NCBI GenBank assembly: GCA_021813265.1
Contig: JAKALF010000025.1
Coordinates: 1-9,764, forward strand
Direction of reading: 5' to 3'
Length of the DNA stretch: 9,764 nt
From: a bacterium
GTDB taxonomy: Bacteria > Patescibacteriota > Minisyncoccia > UBA6257 > GWB1-50-10
The position numbers and the translations under genes were made by a program. This document shows, piece by piece, positions 4,814-9,764 of the stretch. The number at the start of each line of letters is the position of its first letter. The first letter of the stretch is position 1. The notes beneath the pieces are model-generated. The model made no database searches, was not told the origin of the DNA, and saw only the letters and a program-made list of their open reading frames with translations.

Positions 4814-5464
4814 ATGACCATTAGCGAAAAAGATTTCGAAAAAAGGAAAAAACGCGCGTTCAAAATCGTAAGGGAGCTTAAAAAGCTTTTTCCCGACTCG
4901 CGCGTTTTTTTGCGCCATGAAACGCCATGGGAACTTTTAGTCGCGGTCATTCTTTCCGCTCAATGCACGGACAAAAAGGTAAACGAGGTCACGAGGAGGC
5001 TTTTTATGAAATATAGGAACCTTGATGATTACGTTTCCGTACATCCCCGTATCTTTGAACGCGATATCTATGAAACAGGTTTTTTTCGATCTAAAACCAA
5101 GAACATTCTCGGAGCGGCTCAAGTTATAACAGAAAAGTTTGGGGGAAACATTCCCCAGACTATGGATGAGATGCTTACGATTCCCGGCGTGGGGAGGAAA
5201 ACAGCGAATATTGTTCTTCAGAGCGTCTACGGAATAGTCGCGGGAATTCCGGTAGACACACACGTGAAACGTTTATCTCGTCTTCTTGGACTTACTAAAG
5301 AGAATAACCCTGAAAAAATTGAAAAGGATCTTATGAATCTCTTTCCTAAGAAAGAATGGGGACGGATTTCATATCGACTTATTGATTACGGAAGAACATA
5401 TTGTCCGGCGAAAAGCCATGATCATGATCGTTGTCCGTTGAGCAGGGTCATACAAAGTATGTAG
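4814..5464 (+). CDS. nth: Endonuclease III-like DNA glycosylase/AP lyase
   Basis: Nth removes oxidised pyrimidines and cuts at the abasic site in base excision repair. The 216-residue protein has the helix-hairpin-helix LTIPGVGRKTAN (121-132), with Lys129 at the position of the catalytic lysine, and VDTHVKRL (147-154), with Asp148 at the catalytic aspartate. The N-terminal ILSAQCTDKKVN (46-57) is also typical. The C-terminal iron-sulphur loop is altered. In place of four cysteines (C-x6-C-x2-C-x5-C in E. coli) only Cys197 and Cys207 remain, with His202 and His204 between them. A normal [4Fe-4S] cluster is therefore unlikely, although the catalytic residues are intact. The ATG directly follows the stop of the 33-residue frame and has no Shine-Dalgarno sequence, suggesting translational coupling. 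Confidence 0.93.
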   Translation: MTISEKDFEKRKKRAFKIVRELKKLFPDSRVFLRHETPWELLVAVILSAQCTDKKVNEVTRRLFMKYRNLDDYVSVHPRIFERDIYETGFFRSKTKNILGAAQVITEKFGGNIPQTMDEMLTIPGVGRKTANIVLQSVYGIVAGIPVDTHVKRLSRLLGLTKENNPEKIEKDLMNLFPKKEWGRISYRLIDYGRTYCPAKSHDHDRCPLSRVIQSM

Positions 5465-5469
5465 TTTCC

Positions 5470-5498
5470 TTGACATTATTCCATATTTCATTTATTTT
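5470..5498 (+). promoter_or_regulatory. Sigma-70-like promoter of the deoxyribosyltransferase-like gene
   Basis: TTGACA (5470-5475), a 17-bp spacer and TATTTT (5493-5498) predict transcription from about 5505, giving a leader of about 30 nt. Unlike most neighbours, this gene therefore has a true leader, with GGAG at 5523-5526, 8 nt before the ATG. Confidence 0.65.
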
Positions 5499-5534
5499 TT
5501 TCTTAGTTTTATAACAATTTTTGGAGATTTTATT

Positions 5535-5975
5535 ATGCTTACCAATCAGGAAAATCTTATGTTGGAAAATGCCACCTCATTTGATGAACTGAAGGACGTG
5601 GCGTTGAGTGTTTTAAAGAGAATGGAAGGCCCTATTTTTCAGGTATGCGGTCCCATGACTACGGGAGGACTTGGTTCACTCGAGTTGAATCTTGAGGTTT
5701 TTAGAAAAACGATTGACACCCTGAAAAGTCAGGGAAAACACGTTTTTGACCAACTCCCTTTTGAGGATCACATGATGAGAATCAAAGAGAGCGGGAAATC
5801 AAATCTTCTTGAGGCGTTCTATCTCCCCATTTTCGAATCCGGGATGATCAAAAAGTTATATTTCATCTACGGATGGTGGAATTCCAGAGGATCTCTCTGG
5901 GAACACGCGGAGGCAAAACGCTTAGGTATTCCTAGACGTTATCTTCCCTTTAATTTTCATATTGAGCCGAGTTAA
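5535..5975 (+). CDS. Nucleoside 2-deoxyribosyltransferase-like protein (DUF4406-like)
   Basis: The 146-residue protein resembles the nucleoside 2-deoxyribosyltransferase fold, in which an enzyme moves deoxyribose between bases. IFQVCGPMTTGG (34-45) fits the first strand and the GPMT loop. GWWNSRGSLWEHAEAKRLGIP (113-133) fits the C-terminal S-x-G-x3-E-x-A-x4-G-x-P pattern, with Glu123 a candidate catalytic residue. A nucleoside-salvage role would suit a host-dependent cell, but DUF4406-type proteins are largely uncharacterised and this may be a binding protein. Residues 1-30 form a predicted helical extension not seen in minimal members. It has a good Shine-Dalgarno sequence and its own promoter. 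Its TAA stop lies in the loop of a hairpin that probably ends the transcript. Confidence 0.55.
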   Translation: MLTNQENLMLENATSFDELKDVALSVLKRMEGPIFQVCGPMTTGGLGSLELNLEVFRKTIDTLKSQGKHVFDQLPFEDHMMRIKESGKSNLLEAFYLPIFESGMIKKLYFIYGWWNSRGSLWEHAEAKRLGIPRRYLPFNFHIEPS

Positions 5976-5990
5976 TCTCGGCTCGTTTGA
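5964..5990 (+). terminator. Hairpin, probable terminator overlapping a stop codon
   Basis: An 8-bp perfect stem (5964-5971 with 5977-5984) has a TTAAT loop that contains the TAA stop of the preceding gene. The tract after it (GTTTGATAAAT) is only weakly T-rich, so termination may be partial. Its tail overlaps the -35 of the next promoter. Confidence 0.55.
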
Positions 5991-6015
5991 TAAATATCAG
6001 AGTATCTTTGATAAT
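5987..6015 (+). promoter_or_regulatory. Promoter of the PD-(D/E)XK gene
   Basis: TTGATA (5987-5992), an exact 17-bp spacer and GATAAT (6010-6015) each differ from consensus at one base. Transcription should start near 6022, leaving about 2-3 nt before the ATG at 6025. Confidence 0.7.
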
Positions 6016-6024
6016 AGGATACAT

Positions 6025-6777
6025 ATGTCGCAATTTTATAACCCCAAGCGTTCCCGAAATCTTTATAACCCCGCCTCAAAAGTTCCCTTCAAGATTAGCA
6101 GGTCTAAAATAGATTTATTTCTCAATTGTCCCCGCTGTTTTTATCTCGACAGACGGCTTGGCGTGGGCCAGCCCCCGGGGTATCCTTTTAACTTGAACTC
6201 CGCCGTTGACACGCTTCTCAAAAAGGAATTTGACGCGCATCGGGTTAACCATTCAACTCATCCCCTCATGAAAACCTATGGAATCGACGCGGTTCCTTTC
6301 CAACACGAAAAGATGGAGCTATGGCGGGACGCTTTGCGCGGCGGAGTTCAATATCTTCATGAACCCACCAATCTCATCATTACGGGAGCCGTTGATGATA
6401 TTTGGATAAACCCGGAAGGAGAACTCCTTGTCGTTGATTATAAAGCTACTTCAAAAAAAGAAGAGGTAACACTTGACGCTCCTTGGCAGATCGCGTACAA
6501 ACGTCAAGTGGAAGTGTATCAATGGCTTTTGAGAAAGAATGGATTTAAGGTTTCCCGTACCGCCTATTTCGTGTATTGCAACGGGGACGCCGACAAAGAG
6601 GCGTTTGACGGAAAATTGGAATTCAATGTGCGCGTTCTCTTGCACGAGGGAGATGATTCATGGATTGAATCGGCTTTAGCCGATATGCGCGCGTGTCTTC
6701 TTGATTCCACCCTTCCGCCTCGGGGATCCGAATGTGATTTTTGCGCGTACCGGTCGGCTGCTCGGGAAGTTGAATAG
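6025..6777 (+). CDS. PD-(D/E)XK nuclease-like protein with four cysteines
   Basis: This 250-residue protein resembles the PD-(D/E)XK superfamily group that includes Cas4 and the AddB/RecB nuclease domains (PF12705-like). The core is GAVDDIW (121-127) with Asp124, then LLVVDYKATSK (134-144) with Asp138 and Lys140, then QVEVYQWLL (161-169). The N-terminal SRSKIDLFLNCPRCFYLDRR is at 25-44. Cys35 and Cys38 pair with Cys237 and Cys240 at the C-terminus, as in iron-sulphur nucleases of this group. No helicase or cas gene is nearby, so it stands alone and its DNA substrate is unknown. The start at 6025 is chosen because a promoter ends 9 nt before it; an in-frame TTG at 5962 lies in the upstream gene and hairpin. 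Confidence 0.82.
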   Translation: MSQFYNPKRSRNLYNPASKVPFKISRSKIDLFLNCPRCFYLDRRLGVGQPPGYPFNLNSAVDTLLKKEFDAHRVNHSTHPLMKTYGIDAVPFQHEKMELWRDALRGGVQYLHEPTNLIITGAVDDIWINPEGELLVVDYKATSKKEEVTLDAPWQIAYKRQVEVYQWLLRKNGFKVSRTAYFVYCNGDADKEAFDGKLEFNVRVLLHEGDDSWIESALADMRACLLDSTLPPRGSECDFCAYRSAAREVE

Positions 6778-6790
6778 CTTTTGAGTTTCA

Positions 6791-6796
6791 TATACT
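6791..6796 (+). promoter_or_regulatory. -10 element of the 67-residue gene, leaderless
   Basis: TATACT ends 8 nt before the ATG at 6805. A TTGAAT at 6770-6775 could be a -35, although its spacer is only 15 bp. Confidence 0.5.
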
Positions 6797-6804
6797 ATGG
6801 GGTT

Positions 6805-7008
6805 ATGAGTATATTCAATCAATTTAAAATGGCGTCAGACATGATGAAACACATGAGTCCTGAAGAGATCAAAGAACTTATGAACCATGCGGGGGAAAGC
6901 AAAAAAATATTAGAGGATACCGTAAGGAAAATATTGGACGAGGAGATACAAAAACGGGATCTGATTTCCCGTTCCGACGCGCTTGCTATGCTGAATGACA
7001 ATGAGTAA
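6805..7008 (+). CDS. Hypothetical protein, 67 residues
   Basis: I do not recognise a family. The protein is short, charged and almost all predicted helix: MSIFNQFKMASDMMKHM, then a PEEIKELMNHA stretch, then a Lys/Glu-rich helix to ILDEEIQKRDLISRSDAL and an acidic end. There is no membrane segment, signal peptide or cysteine. Six methionines in the first 37 residues give an amphipathic, Met-rich face, which could mean protein-protein or nucleic-acid contact; that is speculative. The start at 6805 is set by the -10 element 8 nt upstream, and an in-frame TTG at 6781 would lie before the predicted transcription start. It sits between a nuclease-like gene and a membrane protein gene, each with its own promoter. 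Confidence 0.65.
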   Translation: MSIFNQFKMASDMMKHMSPEEIKELMNHAGESKKILEDTVRKILDEEIQKRDLISRSDALAMLNDNE

Positions 7009-7037
7009 TTGCGGGATTTTTTGAGACATGCTATATT
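7009..7037 (+). promoter_or_regulatory. Promoter of the DUF7282-like gene, leaderless
   Basis: TTGCGG (7009-7014), a 17-bp spacer and TATATT (7032-7037) preceded by TGC (extended -10) end exactly 7 nt before the ATG at 7045. The -35 overlaps the stop region of the previous gene. Confidence 0.65.
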
Positions 7038-7044
7038 AATACAC

Positions 7045-7563
7045 ATGGATACTAGCCCCTCATTTATGGACGGACAGAAGAAAAAAGTTGTTGTTACGGC
7101 GATAGCGGCCTTTATCGTCGGATTTGGAATTTCATGGATCCTGTTTTCCGTTCCCGTAAGCGCTCCATCAAACAATCAAGCGACTCAAAACACGATGGTT
7201 TCCGATCTTTCCTCCGCGACCTCGTCCGTTGCTTCCGCGGAAGGGAAAGGATCCATTTCCGTTGTTGATCAACCCGCGGGGAAGACGGCTGCTATAAAGT
7301 CGGTGACGTTTGCGAGTCCCGGATGGGTTGTTATTCGCGAGGATCATAATGGCGAGCCGGGAAATATCTTGGGAGCGCAGTGGCTCACGTCGGGAACCTT
7401 TGACGATCAGTTCGTGGAACTCCTTCGCGGCATGGTTTCCGGAGGGAAGTATTACGCGGTGTTATATAACGATGACGGGGATAAGCTTTTTGATTATAAG
7501 AAAGATTCACCTTTGAGAGATGACCATGGGAGTATAATCATGGAGACGTTTAAAGCTCGGTAA
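7045..7563 (+). CDS. Membrane-anchored extracytoplasmic protein, DUF7282-like
   Basis: The 172-residue protein has a short cytoplasmic end with lysines (QKKK, 11-14), one hydrophobic helix at 15-37, a Ser/Thr/Ala-rich linker at about 38-70, and a beta-rich domain to the end. That domain has the pattern GWVVIRED (93-100), ILGAQWL (108-114), YYAVLYNDDGDKLFD (136-150) and a final D-x-G-S segment. I associate this with DUF7282, a domain common in archaeal and Patescibacteria surface proteins; the match is from memory. It should be displayed outside the membrane; its function is unknown. The start follows the promoter geometry, and an in-frame TTG at 7009 is part of the -35. A strong terminator follows the stop. 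Confidence 0.7.
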   Translation: MDTSPSFMDGQKKKVVVTAIAAFIVGFGISWILFSVPVSAPSNNQATQNTMVSDLSSATSSVASAEGKGSISVVDQPAGKTAAIKSVTFASPGWVVIREDHNGEPGNILGAQWLTSGTFDDQFVELLRGMVSGGKYYAVLYNDDGDKLFDYKKDSPLRDDHGSIIMETFKAR

Positions 7564-7566
7564 CAT

Positions 7567-7590
7567 AAAATCCCCGGAAGGGGATTTTTT
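7567..7590 (+). terminator. Rho-independent terminator after the DUF7282-like gene
   Basis: A 9-bp stem (AAAATCCCC at 7567-7575 with GGGGATTTT at 7580-7588) has a GGAA tetraloop and ends in a run of six Ts (7585-7590). It begins 3 nt after the stop codon. Confidence 0.92.
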
Positions 7591-7603
7591 GTATCATCCG
7601 CGT

Positions 7604-7609
7604 TATAGT
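7604..7609 (+). promoter_or_regulatory. Possible -10 element of the mutY-like gene
   Basis: TATAGT ends 9 nt before the ATG at 7619, predicting a leader of about 2 nt. No -35 or extended -10 is visible. A new promoter is expected because a terminator ends at 7590. Confidence 0.4.
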
Positions 7610-7618
7610 AATATCGCC

Positions 7619-8416
7619 ATGCGAGATACTCGGAATTTTAAGCGACGCGTTTGGGATTTTTATAAAACCCAAGGAAGAAATTTACCTTGGAGAAAGACGA
7701 GAGATCCATACAAGATTTTAGTTTCCGAAATCATGCTTCAGCAGACCCGAGTGTCTCAGGTTTTAAAAATCTATCCTCGTTTTTTGAAAACCTTCCCAGA
7801 TTTTAAGACTCTTGATAAAGTCCCCTTTCGAGATATTTTACGCGTATGGAAAGGTTTGGGATATAATCAGAGAGCTTTAGCCCTCAAAAAGATCGCGGGG
7901 ATAGTCGTTCGAAAATACGGAGGAAAGCTTCCCAAAACGCAACCCGAACTGCTTTGTTTTCCCGGAATAGGGGAAGCGACATCACAGTCTATTCTTGTTT
8001 TTGCTTTTAATGTTCCAGAGGTTTTTATTGAAACAAATATTAGAAGAGTCTTTCTCTATCATTTCTTTCCAAAGAAAGACAACGTAAGCGATCATGAGAT
8101 TATAAAATGGGTTCGGAAGACGCTCGATTATGAAAATCCCAGGGAATGGTATTTCGCCCTTATGGATTACGGTTCGACCCTTCCTAAAAGCGCGAACAGA
8201 AGAAGCAGCCGTTATATAAAACAGAAACCCTTTAAAGGATCTCTTCGGGAAATACGCGGGAAGATATTGTCTATTCTTTTAGAAAAGGGTTCCGTTTCGC
8301 GTCCGTATCTTTCGAAGAGACTTGATGTCAAGAGCATTATATTAAGAAAGATTCTTTTGAAAATGAAAGAAGAGGGACTCCTTGTTTTTTCAAAGAATAG
8401 AATAACGCTTTCTTGA
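7619..8416 (+). CDS. mutY: MutY-like A/G-specific DNA glycosylase without Fe-S cysteines
   Basis: MutY removes adenine mispaired with 8-oxoguanine. The 265-residue protein has LPWRKTRDPYKILVSEIMLQQTRV (22-45), with Glu37 at the catalytic glutamate, WKGLGYNQRAL (78-88), and a helix-hairpin-helix FPGIGEATSQSI (114-125). The catalytic aspartate position reads IETNIRRV (137-144), so Glu138 replaces Asp. After LMDYGS (181-186) the four cluster cysteines are all absent. Residues 211-265 look like a winged helix (GKILSILLEKG, then RKILLKMKEEGLLVF) in place of the NUDIX-like 8-oxoG-recognition domain. This combination suggests a distinct glycosylase subfamily, and activity on A:8-oxoG is inferred only. 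The start at 7619 is the ATG beginning the family N-terminus. The gene ends in tandem TGA-TAG. Confidence 0.87.
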   Translation: MRDTRNFKRRVWDFYKTQGRNLPWRKTRDPYKILVSEIMLQQTRVSQVLKIYPRFLKTFPDFKTLDKVPFRDILRVWKGLGYNQRALALKKIAGIVVRKYGGKLPKTQPELLCFPGIGEATSQSILVFAFNVPEVFIETNIRRVFLYHFFPKKDNVSDHEIIKWVRKTLDYENPREWYFALMDYGSTLPKSANRRSSRYIKQKPFKGSLREIRGKILSILLEKGSVSRPYLSKRLDVKSIILRKILLKMKEEGLLVFSKNRITLS

Positions 8417-8431
8417 TAGGGGGATGTGATG

Positions 8432-8437
8432 TATGAT
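8432..8437 (+). promoter_or_regulatory. -10 element of the tRNA-binding domain gene
   Basis: TATGAT, with TG directly before it, ends 6 nt before the ATG at 8444. An AGGGGG tract at 8418-8423 could instead act as a Shine-Dalgarno sequence for an ATG at 8429 on read-through from mutY. Confidence 0.4.
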
Positions 8438-8443
8438 AAAAAC

Positions 8444-8791
8444 ATGAATATGTGTTCCTTTGATGATTTCAAAAACATAAAGCTTGTTATCGGAAAAATA
8501 ATGGAAGCGGAGCGGGTGGAACGTTCGGAAAAACTCTTAAATCTAAAAGTTGATCTTGGAGAAAGGGATGAGGAAGGGAAACCTCGTTTTCGCGAGATTC
8601 TTTCTGGGATTGGAAAGGTCTATATCCCTGATGAGCTTCTAGGGAGGGAGGTGGTGGTTGTTTCAAACCTTGAACCCCGTTCCCTTATGGGCGTTGAAAG
8701 CCAAGGCATGCTTCTCGCGACTTCGGATGAGAGTGGAATCGTTCTGCTTCGTCCCGAACGGGACGTTACTCCCGGATCTTCTGTTTCATAG
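8444..8791 (+). CDS. Stand-alone tRNA-binding domain protein (MetRS C-terminal/EMAPII-like)
   Basis: The 115-residue protein is a single OB-fold tRNA-binding domain (PF01588) like the C-terminal domain of methionyl-tRNA synthetase. It has SFDDFKNIKLVIGKIMEAERV (5-25), KLLNLKVDLGE (30-40), ILSGIGKVY (52-60) and the signature NLEPRSLMGVESQGMLLA (75-92). It probably adds tRNA affinity to a synthetase in trans, or serves as a free tRNA-binding chaperone; no metG lies in this window. The start is uncertain: ATG 8444 (leaderless), ATG 8429 (with AGGGGG upstream) and GTG 8426 are all in frame, and the domain does not need the extra residues. It lies 27 nt after mutY. Confidence 0.88.
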   Translation: MNMCSFDDFKNIKLVIGKIMEAERVERSEKLLNLKVDLGERDEEGKPRFREILSGIGKVYIPDELLGREVVVVSNLEPRSLMGVESQGMLLATSDESGIVLLRPERDVTPGSSVS

Positions 8792-8811
8792 TGTTTTGAG
8801 TTTTAATTTTG

Positions 8812-8817
8812 TATAAT
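8812..8817 (+). promoter_or_regulatory. -10 promoter of the DUF5671 gene, leaderless
   Basis: A perfect TATAAT ends exactly 7 nt before the ATG at 8825. As at hpf, the end of the hexamer creates an upstream in-frame ATG (8816) that the transcript would not contain. No clear -35 is seen. Confidence 0.65.
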
Positions 8818-8824
8818 GGAACGC

Positions 8825-9310
8825 ATGGATACGCCAAGTTATAAAGCCTCTCCCAAAGAAGTTTTTTTGCATCTTTTAGGCGTGATCACGCTTTACGCGA
8901 GCGCCATCAGTTTCCTTGTTTTGTTATTCCAATACGTGAATCTTTATTTCCCGGATCTGCTTCAGAGCGGTTATTATTCATCGCGTTCGGCGTATAGTTC
9001 CATACGGTACGCGATTTCAACCCTTATCGTTGTTTTCCCCGTGTATATTCTAACCGAACGCGCGTTACGAAAGCGGTATCGGGAAAATATTTCCTTGCGT
9101 TCCGCTCGCATTCGTAAATGGCTCGTGTATTTTACGCTCTTTGTCGCGGGACTCGTCGGTATGGGAGATCTCATTACTCTTATTTTCAATCTTTTGGGAG
9201 GAGAACTCACTATACGGTTTCTTCTCAAGGTCTTCTCCGTCTTTTTTGTCTCGGGTTCCGTGTTCGCGTATTATATCCTGGACATGAAACGTAATCCGGG
9301 AGAAAAATAA
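8825..9310 (+). CDS. DUF5671-like four-helix membrane protein
   Basis: The 161-residue protein has four hydrophobic helices at about 15-40, 61-78, 99-123 and 131-152. The N-terminal segment SPKEVFLHLLGVITLYASAISFLVLLFQYVNLYFPD (9-44) resembles DUF5671, a family frequent in Patescibacteria membrane proteins. A basic loop (ALRKRYREN, 80-88, and RSARIRKW, 92-99) between helices 2 and 3 should face the cytoplasm. Its function is not known, and I infer only a structural or transport-linked role in the envelope. Its last codon is 1 nt from the next gene's ATG, so the two are probably cotranscribed. The ATG at 8825 is preferred to 8816, which lies inside the promoter. Confidence 0.75.
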   Translation: MDTPSYKASPKEVFLHLLGVITLYASAISFLVLLFQYVNLYFPDLLQSGYYSSRSAYSSIRYAISTLIVVFPVYILTERALRKRYRENISLRSARIRKWLVYFTLFVAGLVGMGDLITLIFNLLGGELTIRFLLKVFSVFFVSGSVFAYYILDMKRNPGEK

Positions 9311-9311
9311 C

Positions 9312-9758
9312 ATGAAGTATATTACCTATGGAGTTATAACGGTTGTTGCTATCGCGGTTCTTGCCGGATTTTTTGTCATCGGTTCTCCAGGCGATGAACG
9401 CTCGAGAAGATTTGACGAACAACGCGTGAGCGATCTTAGTCTTATCCAAAACCAACTTCTCAACTATTGGCAAGCGAAGGGAAACCTTCCCGAAAGTCTG
9501 GGAGCGCTTCAAGATACCATCAGCGGATTTTCCATTCCCAACGACCCCGATCCCGGGGCAACGAGCACGTATCAATATTCCATTCGGGGTCCCGATACCT
9601 TTCTTCTGTGCGCCGTGTTTTCAACATCAAATGTCAATGAGGTTGGTATAAAGCCTCATCCGATCGATTATCGCTCTTGGGGGGATAATTGGAAGCATGA
9701 TATCGGAAAGACCTGTTTTGAAAGAACCATTGACAAGGATTTGTATAAACGGCAATAA
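9312..9758 (+). CDS. Pilin-like membrane-anchored protein, hypothetical
   Basis: The 148-residue protein has an N-terminal hydrophobic helix (about 4-24) and then a helix with RFDEQRVSDLSLIQNQLLNYW (33-53). The pattern LPESLGAL (59-66), PNDPDPGATSTYQYS (76-90) resembles the helix, loop and strand of type II secretion pseudopilins of the GspG kind. It lacks a clear prepilin peptidase site (a Gly-Phe-Thr-x2-Glu type start), so it may be a fixed anchor and not an assembled pilin. It has two cysteines (100 and 135), which could form a disulphide outside the cell. GGGAG at 9298-9302 gives it a good Shine-Dalgarno sequence, as expected for a second gene in an operon with the DUF5671 protein. The family call is tentative. 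Confidence 0.65.
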   Translation: MKYITYGVITVVAIAVLAGFFVIGSPGDERSRRFDEQRVSDLSLIQNQLLNYWQAKGNLPESLGALQDTISGFSIPNDPDPGATSTYQYSIRGPDTFLLCAVFSTSNVNEVGIKPHPIDYRSWGDNWKHDIGKTCFERTIDKDLYKRQ

Positions 9759-9764
9759 TCTATG

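Noticed and set aside
1..9764. CRISPR array, insertion sequence, tRNA or rRNA gene, attachment site
   Set aside because: No spaced direct repeats, transposase, terminal inverted repeats or structural RNA signatures were seen on either strand.

Overview
The window looks like a chromosomal segment of a Candidate Phyla Radiation (Patescibacteria, probably Parcubacteria-like) bacterium. The reasons are the compact gene packing, the short proteins, several families typical of those genomes (DUF5671, a DUF7282-like domain, an N-terminally extended GtrA protein, a HisRS of the FDLTVPLAR type), and DNA glycosylases with degraded iron-sulphur ligands. This assignment is inferred from protein resemblance, not from a marker gene tree. 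The standard code fits: no gene needs an internal UGA read as an amino acid. Stops are 8 TAA, 7 TAG and 1 TGA in the sixteen main genes.

Layout. 16-1974 (+): a GtrA-type membrane protein and histidyl-tRNA synthetase. 1981-2979 (-): a trigger factor that lacks its peptidyl-prolyl isomerase domain. 3058-3699 (+): a divergently transcribed, membrane-anchored cyclophilin. 3732-4208: an RRM RNA-binding protein with a roughly 110-nt leader that holds a candidate 11-codon leader peptide, closed by a strong terminator. 4210-4337: the best sigma-70-type promoter in the window, driving about 90 nt of RNA that ends at a second strong terminator. This is a candidate small RNA or attenuator directly before the ribosome hibernation factor (hpf/raiA, 4356-4703). 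4712-5464: an unlisted-size 33-residue membrane peptide gene and endonuclease III. 5470-6777: a nucleoside deoxyribosyltransferase-like protein and a PD-(D/E)XK nuclease-like protein with four cysteines. 6805-7590: a 67-residue hypothetical protein and a membrane-anchored DUF7282-like protein, closed by a terminator. 7619-8791: a MutY-like glycosylase and a stand-alone tRNA-binding domain protein. 8825-9758: a DUF5671 membrane protein and a pilin-like protein.

How the genes fit together. The left half is mainly translation and protein folding (HisRS, trigger factor, cyclophilin, RRM protein, hibernation factor). The centre and right half are mainly DNA repair (Nth, MutY, a PD-(D/E)XK protein) and nucleoside handling, ending in envelope-associated proteins.

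The most consistent unexplained pattern is promoter geometry. For at least seven genes a -10 element ends 6-8 nt before the start codon that protein similarity supports, so these mRNAs are predicted to be leaderless. Clear Shine-Dalgarno sequences appear only at a few positions: a gene with a real 5' leader, a gene inside an operon, and the candidate leader peptide. The strongest candidate for a new regulatory system is the RRM gene, small RNA/attenuator and hpf segment at 3732-4703.
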